Source: Metabacillus bambusae (GTDB lineage Bacteria; Bacillota; Bacilli; Bacillales; Bacillaceae). Taken from it: a DNA stretch of 64,000 nt. Made by a program: the position numbers and the translations under genes. A model generated the notes under the pieces. It had not been told where the DNA came from. It searched no databases and worked only from the letters and a program-made list of their open reading frames with translations. Positions 8,981-17,290 of the stretch are shown here, in pieces. How positions within the stretch are numbered: the first letter of the stretch is position 1; each line of letters opens with the position of its first letter. Location of the stretch: NCBI RefSeq assembly GCF_017497975.1, contig NZ_JAGDEL010000024.1, positions 1 to 64,000 of the forward strand, read 5' to 3'.

Positions 8981-10213
8981 TTGTCAAATTTTCAACTAAA
9001 CTTAGAGAAATATGCAGAACTAGCTGTTCGTGTCGGTGTTAATATTCAACAAAATCAAAATTTAGTTATAAACGCTTCTACTGAGGTAGCAGAATTTGTT
9101 CGTCTTGTTGTCAAAAAAGCATATGAGGCTGGAGCACGAAATGTGTATGTCGAATGGCATGATGATATGATTACAAGAACACGCTTTGAGCTTGCATCAG
9201 AGGACGCGTTAAGTGATTACCCTGAATGGAAAGCACAAGGATTAGAAACATTAGCGGAAAATGACGGTGCATTTATGTCAATCATTTCATCTGACCCTGA
9301 CCTATTAAGTGGGATTGATCCAAAACGAATTGCAGCATCAACTAAAGCTGCAGGACTTGCTCTAACAAAATATCGGAACTATTTACAGGCTGATAAAGCA
9401 AGCTGGACGGTCATTGCTGCTGCTTCAAAGGAATGGGCGGCAAAAGTTTTCTCCAATGAAAGCGAAGATAAACAGGTTGAAAAGCTTTGGGAAGCAATCT
9501 TTAGAACAACTCGAGTAGATCAACCTGACCCAGTAATAGCATGGGAAGAGCATAACAACAATCTACATAAAAGAGTTGATCACTTAAATAATAAAAAATA
9601 TAAAAAGCTTCATTACAAGGCAACTGGGACAGATCTAACGATTGAGCTGCATGACACCCATACATGGGTTGGTGCAGGTAGCGAAAATGAGCAAGGAAAC
9701 TTCTTCATGGCAAATATGCCGACAGAAGAGGTATTCACTGTTCCATCTCGTAACGGCGTAAATGGTGTTGTCCAAAGCACAAAACCTCTTAGCTATAGTG
9801 GGAATTTAATTGACGATTTTACACTTACATTTGAAAATGGACGAATTGTAGATGTAAAAGCTAAAAAGGGTGAAGAAGTATTAAAACAATTGGTTGAAAC
9901 TGATGAAGGATCCCATTATTTAGGCGAGATCGCATTAGTTGCACATGATTCACCAATTTCGCAATCTGGTATTCTTTTTTACAACACATTATTTGACGAA
10001 AATGCTTCAAATCATTTAGCAATCGGAAATGGCTATGCTTTCTGTGTTGAAGGTGGGAAAAAAATGTCTCGTGAGGAACTGGAGAAGGTTGGCGTAAACT
10101 CAAGTATTACTCATGTTGACTTTATGATTGGTTCAGCTGATATGGATATTGATGGTGTATTAGAAGATGGAACAACTGAAGCGATATTCCGAAATGGAAC
10201 ATGGGCATTTTAA
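8981..10213 (+). CDS. ampS: Aminopeptidase, M29 family (AmpS)
   Basis: A 410-aa cytosolic metallo-aminopeptidase of family M29 (AmpS/PepS/aminopeptidase T), which removes N-terminal residues from peptides using two divalent metal ions. Family features include EKYAELAVRVGVNIQ at the N-terminus, VYVEWHDD, LNNKKYKKLHYKATGTDL, the metal-site region PTEEVFT with an SRNGVNGVV loop, then LGEIALV and the C-terminal HVDFMIGS with DMDIDG. I chose the TTG at 8981 because AAGGAGG stands 8 nt upstream and the resulting length matches AmpS; the open frame extends 13 codons further up. A terminator follows. It is a housekeeping peptide-recycling enzyme with no functional link to its neighbours. Confidence 0.94.
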   Translation: MSNFQLNLEKYAELAVRVGVNIQQNQNLVINASTEVAEFVRLVVKKAYEAGARNVYVEWHDDMITRTRFELASEDALSDYPEWKAQGLETLAENDGAFMSIISSDPDLLSGIDPKRIAASTKAAGLALTKYRNYLQADKASWTVIAAASKEWAAKVFSNESEDKQVEKLWEAIFRTTRVDQPDPVIAWEEHNNNLHKRVDHLNNKKYKKLHYKATGTDLTIELHDTHTWVGAGSENEQGNFFMANMPTEEVFTVPSRNGVNGVVQSTKPLSYSGNLIDDFTLTFENGRIVDVKAKKGEEVLKQLVETDEGSHYLGEIALVAHDSPISQSGILFYNTLFDENASNHLAIGNGYAFCVEGGKKMSREELEKVGVNSSITHVDFMIGSADMDIDGVLEDGTTEAIFRNGTWAF

Positions 10214-10248
10214 GTAAAAATCTGTTAGCTCAACTAGTATAACGTTAT

Positions 10249-10287
10249 GGGGTCAGACAATTTCCATTTTAGTCAGACCCCTTTTTA
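10249..10287 (+). terminator. Terminator of ampS
   Basis: GGGGTC-GAC pairs with GTC-GACCCC around one mismatch and is followed by CTTTTTATT, 36 nt after the ampS stop codon. Confidence 0.8.
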
Positions 10288-10311
10288 TTGAATTGAAATG
10301 AGGGAATTAAA

Positions 10312-11238
10312 ATGAAGCCTGTAGAGCTTTATATATTATCTGGCTTTCTTGGAGCCGGCAAAACTACATTACTCCAGAACATACTTTCTCAAGAAAAGCT
10401 ACTAAAACGAAAGATCGCAGTCATTATGAATGAACTTGGCGAAGTATCAATTGATTCGAACGCCGTACCAGCAGAAACACCATTAAAGGAACTATTAAAT
10501 GGATGTGTATGCTGCACAATCCAAGGACAGCTTGAAGTGCAGTTAGATAACATGCTAAAAGAATATGAGCTTGATGCGATTTATATCGAAACAACAGGGG
10601 TCGCACATCCAATTGAGGTTCTTGATGCCTGCATGTCTCCGCTTTTTGCTGAAAAACTTTCTGTACAAGCGATTGTCACGTTAATTGATGCAAATAGATG
10701 GCAAGACCGTTCAAGTTTAAGCATCCAATTACGAAAGCTCTTAGTAGAGCAGGTTCAGCATGCTGATATTGTTTTATTAAATAAAGTTGATAGTCTTTCA
10801 GAAGCTGAAAAAGCAACCCTTGTTTCAGAGATTCAGGCTTTGAACAAAAATGGGAAACTTTTAATGACTGAATTTGCAAATATTCCTTTATCACAGTTGC
10901 AGATTAACAAAAGAATAGCAAAAAAACAACATGAGCAAGCACATGTTCATGATGCATTACATATGCGTACAATTGTCCATACATTTTCAAAACGTATCGA
11001 TTTAGAAAGGTTTGAACAATTTTTAAAGGACATGCCTGATACGATCTATCGGATAAAAGGCTATATCTCCTTCACACATTCACAGGATACTTTTCTTTTT
11101 CAATATTCCTATGGTATGCCGCTATATATGAAGGAACAAATGAAGATGAAAAACACACTCGTTTTTATTGGGGAAAATTTAGATCATCAAAAGTTAAGAG
11201 CAGAACTTGAGTCATTAGAAGTTCAAACAACAAATTAA
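10312..11238 (+). CDS. COG0523 (CobW/YeiR-type) GTP-binding metallochaperone
   Basis: A 308-aa P-loop GTPase of the G3E/COG0523 group. Walker A is GFLGAGKTTLL at about residues 11-21, the metal-binding CxCC motif appears as GCVCCTIQGQL near 64, ETTGVAHP marks the switch/Walker B region and NKVD (about 155-158) is the guanine-specificity motif. The C-terminal domain is a short CobW_C type. A His-containing linker (KKQHEQAHVHDALH) near residue 205 may bind metal. Members insert or deliver zinc, cobalt or iron; without a Zur box, cobalamin genes or a metalloenzyme next door the cargo cannot be named. The ATG follows a GAGGGA ribosome binding site. It appears to be transcribed alone. Confidence 0.88.
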   Translation: MKPVELYILSGFLGAGKTTLLQNILSQEKLLKRKIAVIMNELGEVSIDSNAVPAETPLKELLNGCVCCTIQGQLEVQLDNMLKEYELDAIYIETTGVAHPIEVLDACMSPLFAEKLSVQAIVTLIDANRWQDRSSLSIQLRKLLVEQVQHADIVLLNKVDSLSEAEKATLVSEIQALNKNGKLLMTEFANIPLSQLQINKRIAKKQHEQAHVHDALHMRTIVHTFSKRIDLERFEQFLKDMPDTIYRIKGYISFTHSQDTFLFQYSYGMPLYMKEQMKMKNTLVFIGENLDHQKLRAELESLEVQTTN

Positions 11239-11377
11239 ATAAAAGGGGCAGGCATTTATGTACTGTCTCCGCTCTTTTTCTAATTTTTATCTATTTCGTC
11301 AACTACTAGCACTATATCCATTTCCTTATGCAAAAATATGATCAAATACGTAAAATACGTACAGGGAGAAAACTCTA

Positions 11378-13114
11378 ATGTTTGTTTTGTTGCTTACAAT
11401 GCTTGAACGCCTAGGAATCATTGTTACAGTCGCTTTCCTCATGACAAGGTTACCTTTTTTCAGGCATATGATTGAAAGAAATGAAATAAGTCGCAAACAA
11501 CAATATTATGCGATTATCTTTTTCGGTGTGTTTGGTATTATTGGCACGTATTCTGGCATCACATTTGATACAAGTTCTTTGCAGTTTGATCGTTGGGCAT
11601 ATGCACTTAATTCTGAAGAAGCACTTGCCAATTCGCGTGTGATAGGCATAATCATTGCAGGACTTCTTGGCGGTTATAAAGTAGGTATCGGTGCAGGACT
11701 TATAGCAGGTATACACCGCTTTTCACTCGGAGGTTTTACAGGATTGTCTTGTGGTTTATCCGCTATTTTGGCAGGAATTCTATCTGGATTCTTTTATCGA
11801 AAAGAAAAACGTCTCAATCTTTCTACTGCCTTATTTGTAGGAGCTTTAGCAGAAGCAATGCAAATGCTTGTTATTTTAATTGTTTCTAAACCCTTTGATC
11901 AAGCACTTCGACTAGTTGAAGCAATCGGTATTCCAATGATTGTGGCAAATGGTGTTGGATCTGTTATCTTTTTGCTCATCATAAGAAGTGTAATATCTGA
12001 AGAAACAAAAGTTGCAGCCTTGCAAGCCCAAAAAGCTCTAAGACTTGCTGAACAAACATTAACCTATTTAAGAAATGGACTTACGACCAAAACCGCAGAA
12101 ATCGTTTGTAAGATAATCTATAATGAAGTAGATGCCTCAGCTATCTCCATAACAAATCAAGAAAAAATTCTTACACATATTGGGTTGGCAGATGATCATC
12201 ATAAAGCAAATCATCTGATCCAAACAGCGGTTACAAAAGACGTCCTTCAAAAGGGGCACCTTATAATTGCGAAGCATCATGATATTCACTGCAAACATCC
12301 TAACTGTCCTTTAGGTGCTGCAGTTATTGCTCCATTAAAAATTAGAGATGAAACGATAGGCACATTAAAATTTTATTTCCAATCTGAAAAGTATATCACC
12401 AATCTTGTAATTGAACTTATTCGCGGTCTTAGTTCTTTATTAAGTAATCAGCTGGAGATTTCAGAAGCAGAGCAGTCAAAGCAGCTAGCAAAGGAAGCAG
12501 AAATTAAAGCGCTACAAGCCCAAATAAGCCCACACTTCCTTTTTAATACTTTAAATATTATCGTATCATTAATACGGACAAATCCTGACTTAGCAAGAAA
12601 ACTACTTCTATCTTTATCGCAATTTTTTCGTAAAAACCTGACAGGTTCAACGAAAAAATGGACAACACTTAAAGAAGAGGTTGAACATGTAAAAGCCTAT
12701 TTAGCAATTGAGGAGGCACGTTTTGTTGATAAGCTTTCGATCGAATATGATATTGATGAATCTGCTTTAGATCGAATGGTTCCAACGTTAACATTACAAC
12801 CAATCGTTGAAAACGCTATCAAGCATGGGATAAAAGATAAAGAGGCAAACTGTCTAATCAAACTCTCAATTAAACATGTACCAAGTGCTATTGAGGTTAA
12901 GGTAGAGGATAATGGGAAGGGAATTGAGCAAAGTCGCTTAAAGTATATTTTAAACACGATAGTCCATTCAAAAAATGGTACTGGCTTTGGAATGTATAAT
13001 GTGAATCGTCGTTTACTCTTAATGCTTGGAGATGAAAGTACATTACACATTGACTCAATCCTCCATAAGGGTACATCCGTTTCCTTCAGGTTAAAAAAGG
13101 GAGAGATTAAATGA
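11378..13114 (+). CDS. lytS: LytS-family sensor histidine kinase
   Basis: This 578-aa membrane kinase has an N-terminal 5TMR-LYT domain with multiple membrane helices (about residues 1-205; hallmark NSRVIGIIIAGLLGGYKVGIG), a central GAF-like domain (about 225-350, containing HCKHPNCPLGAAVIAPL) and a C-terminal LytS-type kinase with the phospho-acceptor His in ISPHFLFNTLN near residue 387 and an HATPase domain (N box ENAIKHG, G box DNGKGIE). It forms an ATGA overlap with the response regulator gene downstream. In Firmicutes LytST senses extracellular pyruvate or membrane potential and controls lrgAB- or pftAB-type genes; neither is in the window. A CstA-family gene, the target class of E. coli BtsSR, lies 5 kb downstream. 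Confidence 0.93.
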   Translation: MFVLLLTMLERLGIIVTVAFLMTRLPFFRHMIERNEISRKQQYYAIIFFGVFGIIGTYSGITFDTSSLQFDRWAYALNSEEALANSRVIGIIIAGLLGGYKVGIGAGLIAGIHRFSLGGFTGLSCGLSAILAGILSGFFYRKEKRLNLSTALFVGALAEAMQMLVILIVSKPFDQALRLVEAIGIPMIVANGVGSVIFLLIIRSVISEETKVAALQAQKALRLAEQTLTYLRNGLTTKTAEIVCKIIYNEVDASAISITNQEKILTHIGLADDHHKANHLIQTAVTKDVLQKGHLIIAKHHDIHCKHPNCPLGAAVIAPLKIRDETIGTLKFYFQSEKYITNLVIELIRGLSSLLSNQLEISEAEQSKQLAKEAEIKALQAQISPHFLFNTLNIIVSLIRTNPDLARKLLLSLSQFFRKNLTGSTKKWTTLKEEVEHVKAYLAIEEARFVDKLSIEYDIDESALDRMVPTLTLQPIVENAIKHGIKDKEANCLIKLSIKHVPSAIEVKVEDNGKGIEQSRLKYILNTIVHSKNGTGFGMYNVNRRLLLMLGDESTLHIDSILHKGTSVSFRLKKGEIK

Positions 13115-13839
13115 AAAAGATATCAGTGTTACTTGTAGATGATGAAAGATATAGTCGAGAAGAATTAAAGCATTTATTAATGCAGTATGAGATAATTGAG
13201 ATTGTTGGTGAGGCTGATTCAGGTGAAACCGCACTAATCAAAACATTACAGCTGAAGCCAGATGTTGTGTTTCTAGACATTGAAATGCCAAAAATGAGTG
13301 GGATGGAGACAGCGATCGCGCTCAAGGAGTTAAAACACGGACCACTTATTGTTTTTGCAACTGCATTCCCAACCTTTGCTGTAGATGCGTTTCGTTATGA
13401 TGCAATCGATTATATCCTTAAGCCATTTGAGGAAGATCGCTTAAAAGAAACGATTACTAAATTAGAAGAAAGATTGATCAGTACGACACCACAAGTGGAG
13501 ATTACACCACCATCAAAGCTAGCTGTTGAAAGCGATGAAGGCATTATCTATATTGACCCGAACGATATTCTCTATTTGTATCGAGATGATCGAGTAACTA
13601 AAATAGTTGGAAAAACTGCAGAATTTGAAACAAAAACACCATTAAAAGATTTTGAGCTTCGATTAAAGGACCATCGCTTTTTCAGAATTCACAAAAGCTA
13701 TATTGTAAACCTCCAGGATGTGTCTCGATTAATACCATGGTTTAATGGCGCTTATCAATTAGAACTTAAAGGACATAAAGAATTACTATCAGTAAGTAGA
13801 AATTATGTAAAAGCACTACGGTCAAGATTGGAAATCTAG
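13111..13839 (+). CDS. lytT: LytTR-family response regulator
   Basis: A 242-aa response regulator paired with the LytS-type kinase, whose gene it overlaps by 4 nt. The receiver domain has the acidic pocket in LLVDDER, the phospho-acceptor Asp in VVFLDIEMPKMSG near residue 53 and the conserved Lys in YILKPFEEDRL. The C-terminal LytTR DNA-binding domain spans about 140-242 (LYLYRDDRVTKIV, then FRIHKSYIVNLQDVSRL). LytTR domains bind pairs of direct repeats with an ACNGTTNAT-like core. A perfect bidirectional terminator follows the stop codon. Confidence 0.93.
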   Translation: MKKISVLLVDDERYSREELKHLLMQYEIIEIVGEADSGETALIKTLQLKPDVVFLDIEMPKMSGMETAIALKELKHGPLIVFATAFPTFAVDAFRYDAIDYILKPFEEDRLKETITKLEERLISTTPQVEITPPSKLAVESDEGIIYIDPNDILYLYRDDRVTKIVGKTAEFETKTPLKDFELRLKDHRFFRIHKSYIVNLQDVSRLIPWFNGAYQLELKGHKELLSVSRNYVKALRSRLEI

Positions 13840-13865
13840 AAAGAGGTTGTGATACCTCTTTCTAG
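13836..13865. terminator. Bidirectional terminator between lytT and the OmpA-like gene
   Basis: CTAGAAAGAGGT (13836-13847) and ACCTCTTTCTAG (13854-13865) form a perfect 12-bp stem with a 6-nt loop. It overlaps the stop codons of both convergent genes. Confidence 0.82.
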
Positions 13866-14452
13866 GGTTGAATGATGAAGTCAATGCGTCGATTAAGTTG
13901 ATGATTTTCAGCGTTTCCATCATTAGGAACAATCGGCATTTCTTCACCAACTCCTACAGCTGTCATAGTAAGATGGGATAAAGTCTTTACATCTGCAAAT
14001 CGTTTTAATAAGAGGTTTGCGCGATCCTTAGTAAGCTGAAGATTATCTTGGTCATTTGCTTTGTCATCTGTATGAGCTTCGATAATCACTTTACTATTTT
14101 CAGGTAAAGTAGCAAACATATTCTTCAGCTCTACTAAAATATCTTCTGCTTTTTCATAGTATTCAGCTTTATCATAGTTAAATATGATATCATCCCTTAA
14201 TCGAACAATGATGGCATTTTCTACTTTTATTACCTTTGCCCAATCAGGTAAATCAATGTTCAGATTAGGCATGTTGGTTGACTGTACCTCAGAATTTGGT
14301 TCCACCACTTGTCCCTCCATTACAGGTTCACCTTGCTCTAGCTTTTTCAATGTTTGATTGCCAGGTTCTAAAGCAGTTATCGTTGCTTCCCTATTTCCAC
14401 ATCCTGAAAGAAATATCGCAGTTGCAATAATAACGATTGAATACCTTTTCAC
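13862..14452 (-). CDS. OmpA-family peptidoglycan-binding lipoprotein
   Basis: A 196-aa protein with a lipoprotein signal peptide (MKRYSIVIIATAIFLSGC, lipobox Cys at 18) and a C-terminal OmpA-like domain at about residues 85-195. The domain shows NYDKAEYYEKAEDIL, VIIEAHTDDKAND and the terminal NHQLNRRIDFII, the residues that clasp diaminopimelate peptidoglycan in OmpA/MotB. It probably tethers membrane and wall. No motA/motB or stator genes are close, so a flagellar role is not indicated. The start is GTG with GGAG further upstream than usual. It shares a bidirectional terminator with lytT. Confidence 0.85.
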   Translation of the reverse strand: MKRYSIVIIATAIFLSGCGNREATITALEPGNQTLKKLEQGEPVMEGQVVEPNSEVQSTNMPNLNIDLPDWAKVIKVENAIIVRLRDDIIFNYDKAEYYEKAEDILVELKNMFATLPENSKVIIEAHTDDKANDQDNLQLTKDRANLLLKRFADVKTLSHLTMTAVGVGEEMPIVPNDGNAENHQLNRRIDFIIQP

Positions 14453-14509
14453 CTAATTCAACTCCTATGTAATTCCATTTATCTTAAAGCTTTTAATGCT
14501 TTAAAATTA

Positions 14510-14619
14510 GGCTCTGATAAACTTGGTTGTTGATTTCCGCTGCGGGCGGTCCGCGGGAGTTTCACGCATCCGTTCCAATCAACAAAGTGCCAAAAATAAA
14601 AGTGAGGTTTAACAGAGCC
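14510..14619. mobile_element. MITE-like element family B (110 bp)
   Basis: The ends are GGCTCTGATAAACTT and, read inward from the right, GGCTCTGTTAAACCT, a 15-bp terminal inverted repeat with two mismatches. The element is bracketed by a perfect 8-bp direct repeat TAAAATTA (14502-14509 and 14620-14627). The GC-rich core carries an internal repeat around TTGTTGATT and AATCAACAA. It has no coding capacity. Its ends share GGCTCT with family A but are otherwise different, so it is a separate subfamily, probably moved by a related transposase. Confidence 0.85.
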
Positions 14620-14628
14620 TAAAATTAA

Positions 14629-14847
14629 GGCTGTTTTCGCAAATTTTTGTTGCTATTAACCAAGTAAAGTGGTGTGGTTGATTACAGCGAGAGATGCTCG
14701 CTTTCCGCGAGGCGGCGGTGATCCTCCTCGGTGTATACGCCTGCGGGGTCTCACCTGTCCCGCTTCTCCCGCAGGAGTCTCGCAATCCCTTCCAATCAAC
14801 CTGAATTAGTTTTGTTTTTAAAAGCAACAATCACTTAGAAAAGAGCC
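14629..14847 (-). mobile_element. MITE-like element family A, copy 2 (219 bp)
   Basis: This copy is inverted relative to copies 1 and 3. The left end reads GGCTGTTTTCGCAAATTTT and the right end AAAGAGCC. Flanking 8-mers AAAATTAA (14621-14628) and AAATTTAA (14848-14855) match at 7 of 8 positions. It starts one base after the target duplication of the family B element, so the two elements are in direct tandem. Its core differs from copies 1 and 3 (for example GAGGCGGCGGTGATCC), so it is an older or different lineage. The frame 14609-14830 through it is not a gene. Confidence 0.83.
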
Positions 14848-14947
14848 AAATTTAAAAAGTTAGATCAATATCCCTTTATTTTAATTAGCAATAATGTCTA
14901 TTTTATCATCATTATGGAATAAATTGTTCAAATTCCCAATTTTCTTG

Positions 14948-14996
14948 AAATTAAAAAGAGATAGCAAATGACAAATATCATCTAAGCTATCTCTTT
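14948..14996 (-). terminator. Terminator of ykpA
   Basis: AAAGAGATAGC and GCTATCTCTTT form an 11-bp stem; on the minus strand a T run follows (AAAAA on the plus strand). It lies 30 nt past the ykpA stop codon. Confidence 0.83.
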
Positions 14997-15026
14997 GTTT
15001 AATTTTAGTCCATTGCAAGGATGCGA

Positions 15027-16646
15027 TTACGCATAAAGTTCCTTTATTTGCTTCTGAACATTGGCATCTTCTAAAAACTCATCATATGTCATTTGCTTAT
15101 CTACGATCCCACTAGGTGTTACTTCGATAATTCGATTTGCGATTGTTTGAACAAATTGATGGTCATGAGACGAAAAAATCATAGCGCCTTTGTAAGTAGT
15201 TAAGCCATTATTTAATGCTGTGATTGATTCTAAATCTAAATGGTTTGTCGGTTCTTCTAGTAAAAGAACATTCGAACCACTTAGCATCATTTTTGAAAGC
15301 ATACAACGAACTTTCTCTCCTCCGGATAAAACACTTGGCTTCTTTAATACCTCTTCACCAGAGAAGAGCATACGCCCTAAGAACCCACGTAAAAAGCTCT
15401 CACTTTGATCATTTGGTGAATATTGACGTAACCAATCAACTAGCGTTGGCTCAGATCCCTTAAAATATTCACTGTTATCTTTTGGAAAATAGGCTTGAGT
15501 CGTTGTTACTCCCCATTTGTATGAACCACTATCTGGCTCCATTTCACCTGCTAAAATTTTAAACAGTGTTGTGATCGCAATTTCATCACGTCCTACTAAT
15601 GCAATTTTATCTTCTTTATTTAAAATAAAATGTACATTATCTAAAACTTTTACACCATCTATTGTTTTTGATATTCCTTCAACACGCAATACATCATTAC
15701 CTATTTCTCGGTCTGGAGTGAAGTTTACATATGGATAACGACGTGAAGATGGTTGAATATCATCTAATGTAATTTTATCTAGTAGTTTTTTACGTGAAGT
15801 TGCCTGCTTAGATTTAGAGGCATTTGCACTAAATCTAGCGATGAAATTTTGAAGCTCTTTTATCTTCTCTTCTTTTTTCTTATTCGCTTCTGAACCTAAT
15901 TTAAGTGCTAATTGACTTGATTCATACCAGAAATCATAGTTACCAACATAAACTTTAATTTTAGAAAAGTCTAAATCCGCAATATGTGTACATACTTTAT
16001 TTAAGAAGTGACGGTCATGGGATACAACAATAACAGTATTTTCAAAGTTAATTAAAAACTCTTCAAGCCACCCGATCGCATGAATGTCAAGATGGTTTGT
16101 AGGCTCGTCTAATAGAAGGACATCCGGCTCACCAAATAAAGCTTGTGCTAAAAGAACTTTCACCTTTTCTCCACCAGTTAATTCAGCCATTTTCTTCGTA
16201 TGAAGGTCTTCTGAAATGCCAAGACCTTTTAATAAAATAGCTGCTTCACTTTCCGCTTCCCAACCATTTAACTCCGCGAATTCTCCCTCTAATTCAGCTG
16301 CTTTCATTCCATCTTCATCCGTAAAATCAGCCTTCATATAAATCGCATCTTTTTCTTGCATCACCTCATAAAGACGTTTATGTCCCATGATAACTGTTTT
16401 AAGAACTTCATGCTCTTCATATTCAAAGTGATTTTGCTTTAAGACAGCTAGACGCTCGCCAGGTGCCATGCTTACATCACCTGATTGTGCCTCAATTTCA
16501 CCTGATAATATTTTTAAAAATGTGGATTTCCCCGCACCATTTGCACCAATTAATCCGTAGCAATTCCCCGGAGTAAATTTAATATTAACATCTTCAAAAA
16601 GCTTTCGATCGCCAAATCGTAAGCTAATATTCGTAACTTGAATCAT
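15027..16646 (-). CDS. ykpA: ABC-F ATPase YkpA (YbiT-like ribosome-associated)
   Basis: A 539-aa ABC-F protein with two ATPase domains and no membrane segments; such proteins bind the ribosomal E site and affect translation. Domain 1 has Walker A GANGAGKST (about 34-42), signature LTGGEKVKVLLAQ and Walker B VLLLDEPTNHLD. The interdomain linker (about 240-290) is rich in Lys and Glu. Domain 2 has a degenerate Walker A (LVGRDEIAITT instead of GxxGxGKST), signature LSGGEKVRCMLS and Walker B VLLLEEPTNHLD, in which the metal-coordinating Asp is Glu. The same Walker A loss is known in B. subtilis YkpA, to which this is nearly collinear. It is distinct from antibiotic-resistance ABC-F proteins such as VmlR. 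It is monocistronic, with GGAGGATG before the ATG. Confidence 0.93.
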   Translation of the reverse strand: MIQVTNISLRFGDRKLFEDVNIKFTPGNCYGLIGANGAGKSTFLKILSGEIEAQSGDVSMAPGERLAVLKQNHFEYEEHEVLKTVIMGHKRLYEVMQEKDAIYMKADFTDEDGMKAAELEGEFAELNGWEAESEAAILLKGLGISEDLHTKKMAELTGGEKVKVLLAQALFGEPDVLLLDEPTNHLDIHAIGWLEEFLINFENTVIVVSHDRHFLNKVCTHIADLDFSKIKVYVGNYDFWYESSQLALKLGSEANKKKEEKIKELQNFIARFSANASKSKQATSRKKLLDKITLDDIQPSSRRYPYVNFTPDREIGNDVLRVEGISKTIDGVKVLDNVHFILNKEDKIALVGRDEIAITTLFKILAGEMEPDSGSYKWGVTTTQAYFPKDNSEYFKGSEPTLVDWLRQYSPNDQSESFLRGFLGRMLFSGEEVLKKPSVLSGGEKVRCMLSKMMLSGSNVLLLEEPTNHLDLESITALNNGLTTYKGAMIFSSHDHQFVQTIANRIIEVTPSGIVDKQMTYDEFLEDANVQKQIKELYA

Positions 16647-16836
16647 GAAACATCCTCCAATACTTTAAACATCTAAACAATTATACCACTTAAATACAGT
16701 TTTTTATACGTTATGTGAGAACATCTTTACATACATTTAATGATTCCATTTAGTTCAATCAGATCCAAGATGCGAAAAATCCTACGTATAATTCAATCCT
16801 TTATTGTAAAGTCTTTTATGGATTGGAGGTTATTCG

Positions 16837-17268
16837 ATGTTTACGTCCCGCGGTGATGCGCATAAATTATATTTAAAATTTAAAGATACCTATAAGCGTA
16901 ATCAGTCAATAGATGAGTTGAGAGAATTAACAGAAATTGAAGAGATCCAATCGTTTTATAATAGCCTGAAAAGCTCTACACTGGAAAAAATCTATTATCG
17001 TGTGTTGAAAGAGAAAAATGGGATGGGCATTATACCTGTTTTGGTTTCTGCAGGTCCTTGGCTCTTGTTTCTTTTTTCTAAGAAGCTTCAAGAGTTCTTA
17101 TTCGCCAATGGAAGCGTACTTTTCTTCGTATTTATTACGATATATTTACTCATTCTCATCATTAGCGTTATCCTCCATTTTCGTGAGAAAGCTTGGGCTG
17201 AAGTTCACGCTACAATTATTAAAGATATCTTGACTAACCGACTACCAAAAAGCAACCCATCTTCATGA
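16837..17268 (+). CDS. Membrane protein of unknown function, 143 aa
   Basis: This 143-aa protein has a hydrophilic N-terminal half (about 1-65, charged helices such as QSIDELRELTEIEEIQSFY) and two membrane segments at about 70-85 (IIPVLVSAGPWLLFLFS) and 93-115 (GSVLFFVFITIYLLILIISVILHF), then a short cytoplasmic tail. The ATG has GGAGG 8 nt upstream. It is monocistronic and its stop codon lies inside a terminator hairpin. I do not recognise the family. Confidence 0.72.
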   Translation: MFTSRGDAHKLYLKFKDTYKRNQSIDELRELTEIEEIQSFYNSLKSSTLEKIYYRVLKEKNGMGIIPVLVSAGPWLLFLFSKKLQEFLFANGSVLFFVFITIYLLILIISVILHFREKAWAEVHATIIKDILTNRLPKSNPSS

Positions 17269-17281
17269 GTAGTGGGTTGCT
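17251..17281. terminator. Bidirectional terminator overlapping two gene ends
   Basis: AGCAACCCA (17251-17259) pairs with TGGGTTGCT (17273-17281). The stop codon of the 143-aa gene is in the loop; AAAA precedes the stem, so it can also stop the convergent CPBP gene. Confidence 0.7.
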
Positions 17282-17290
17282 TCGATTATA

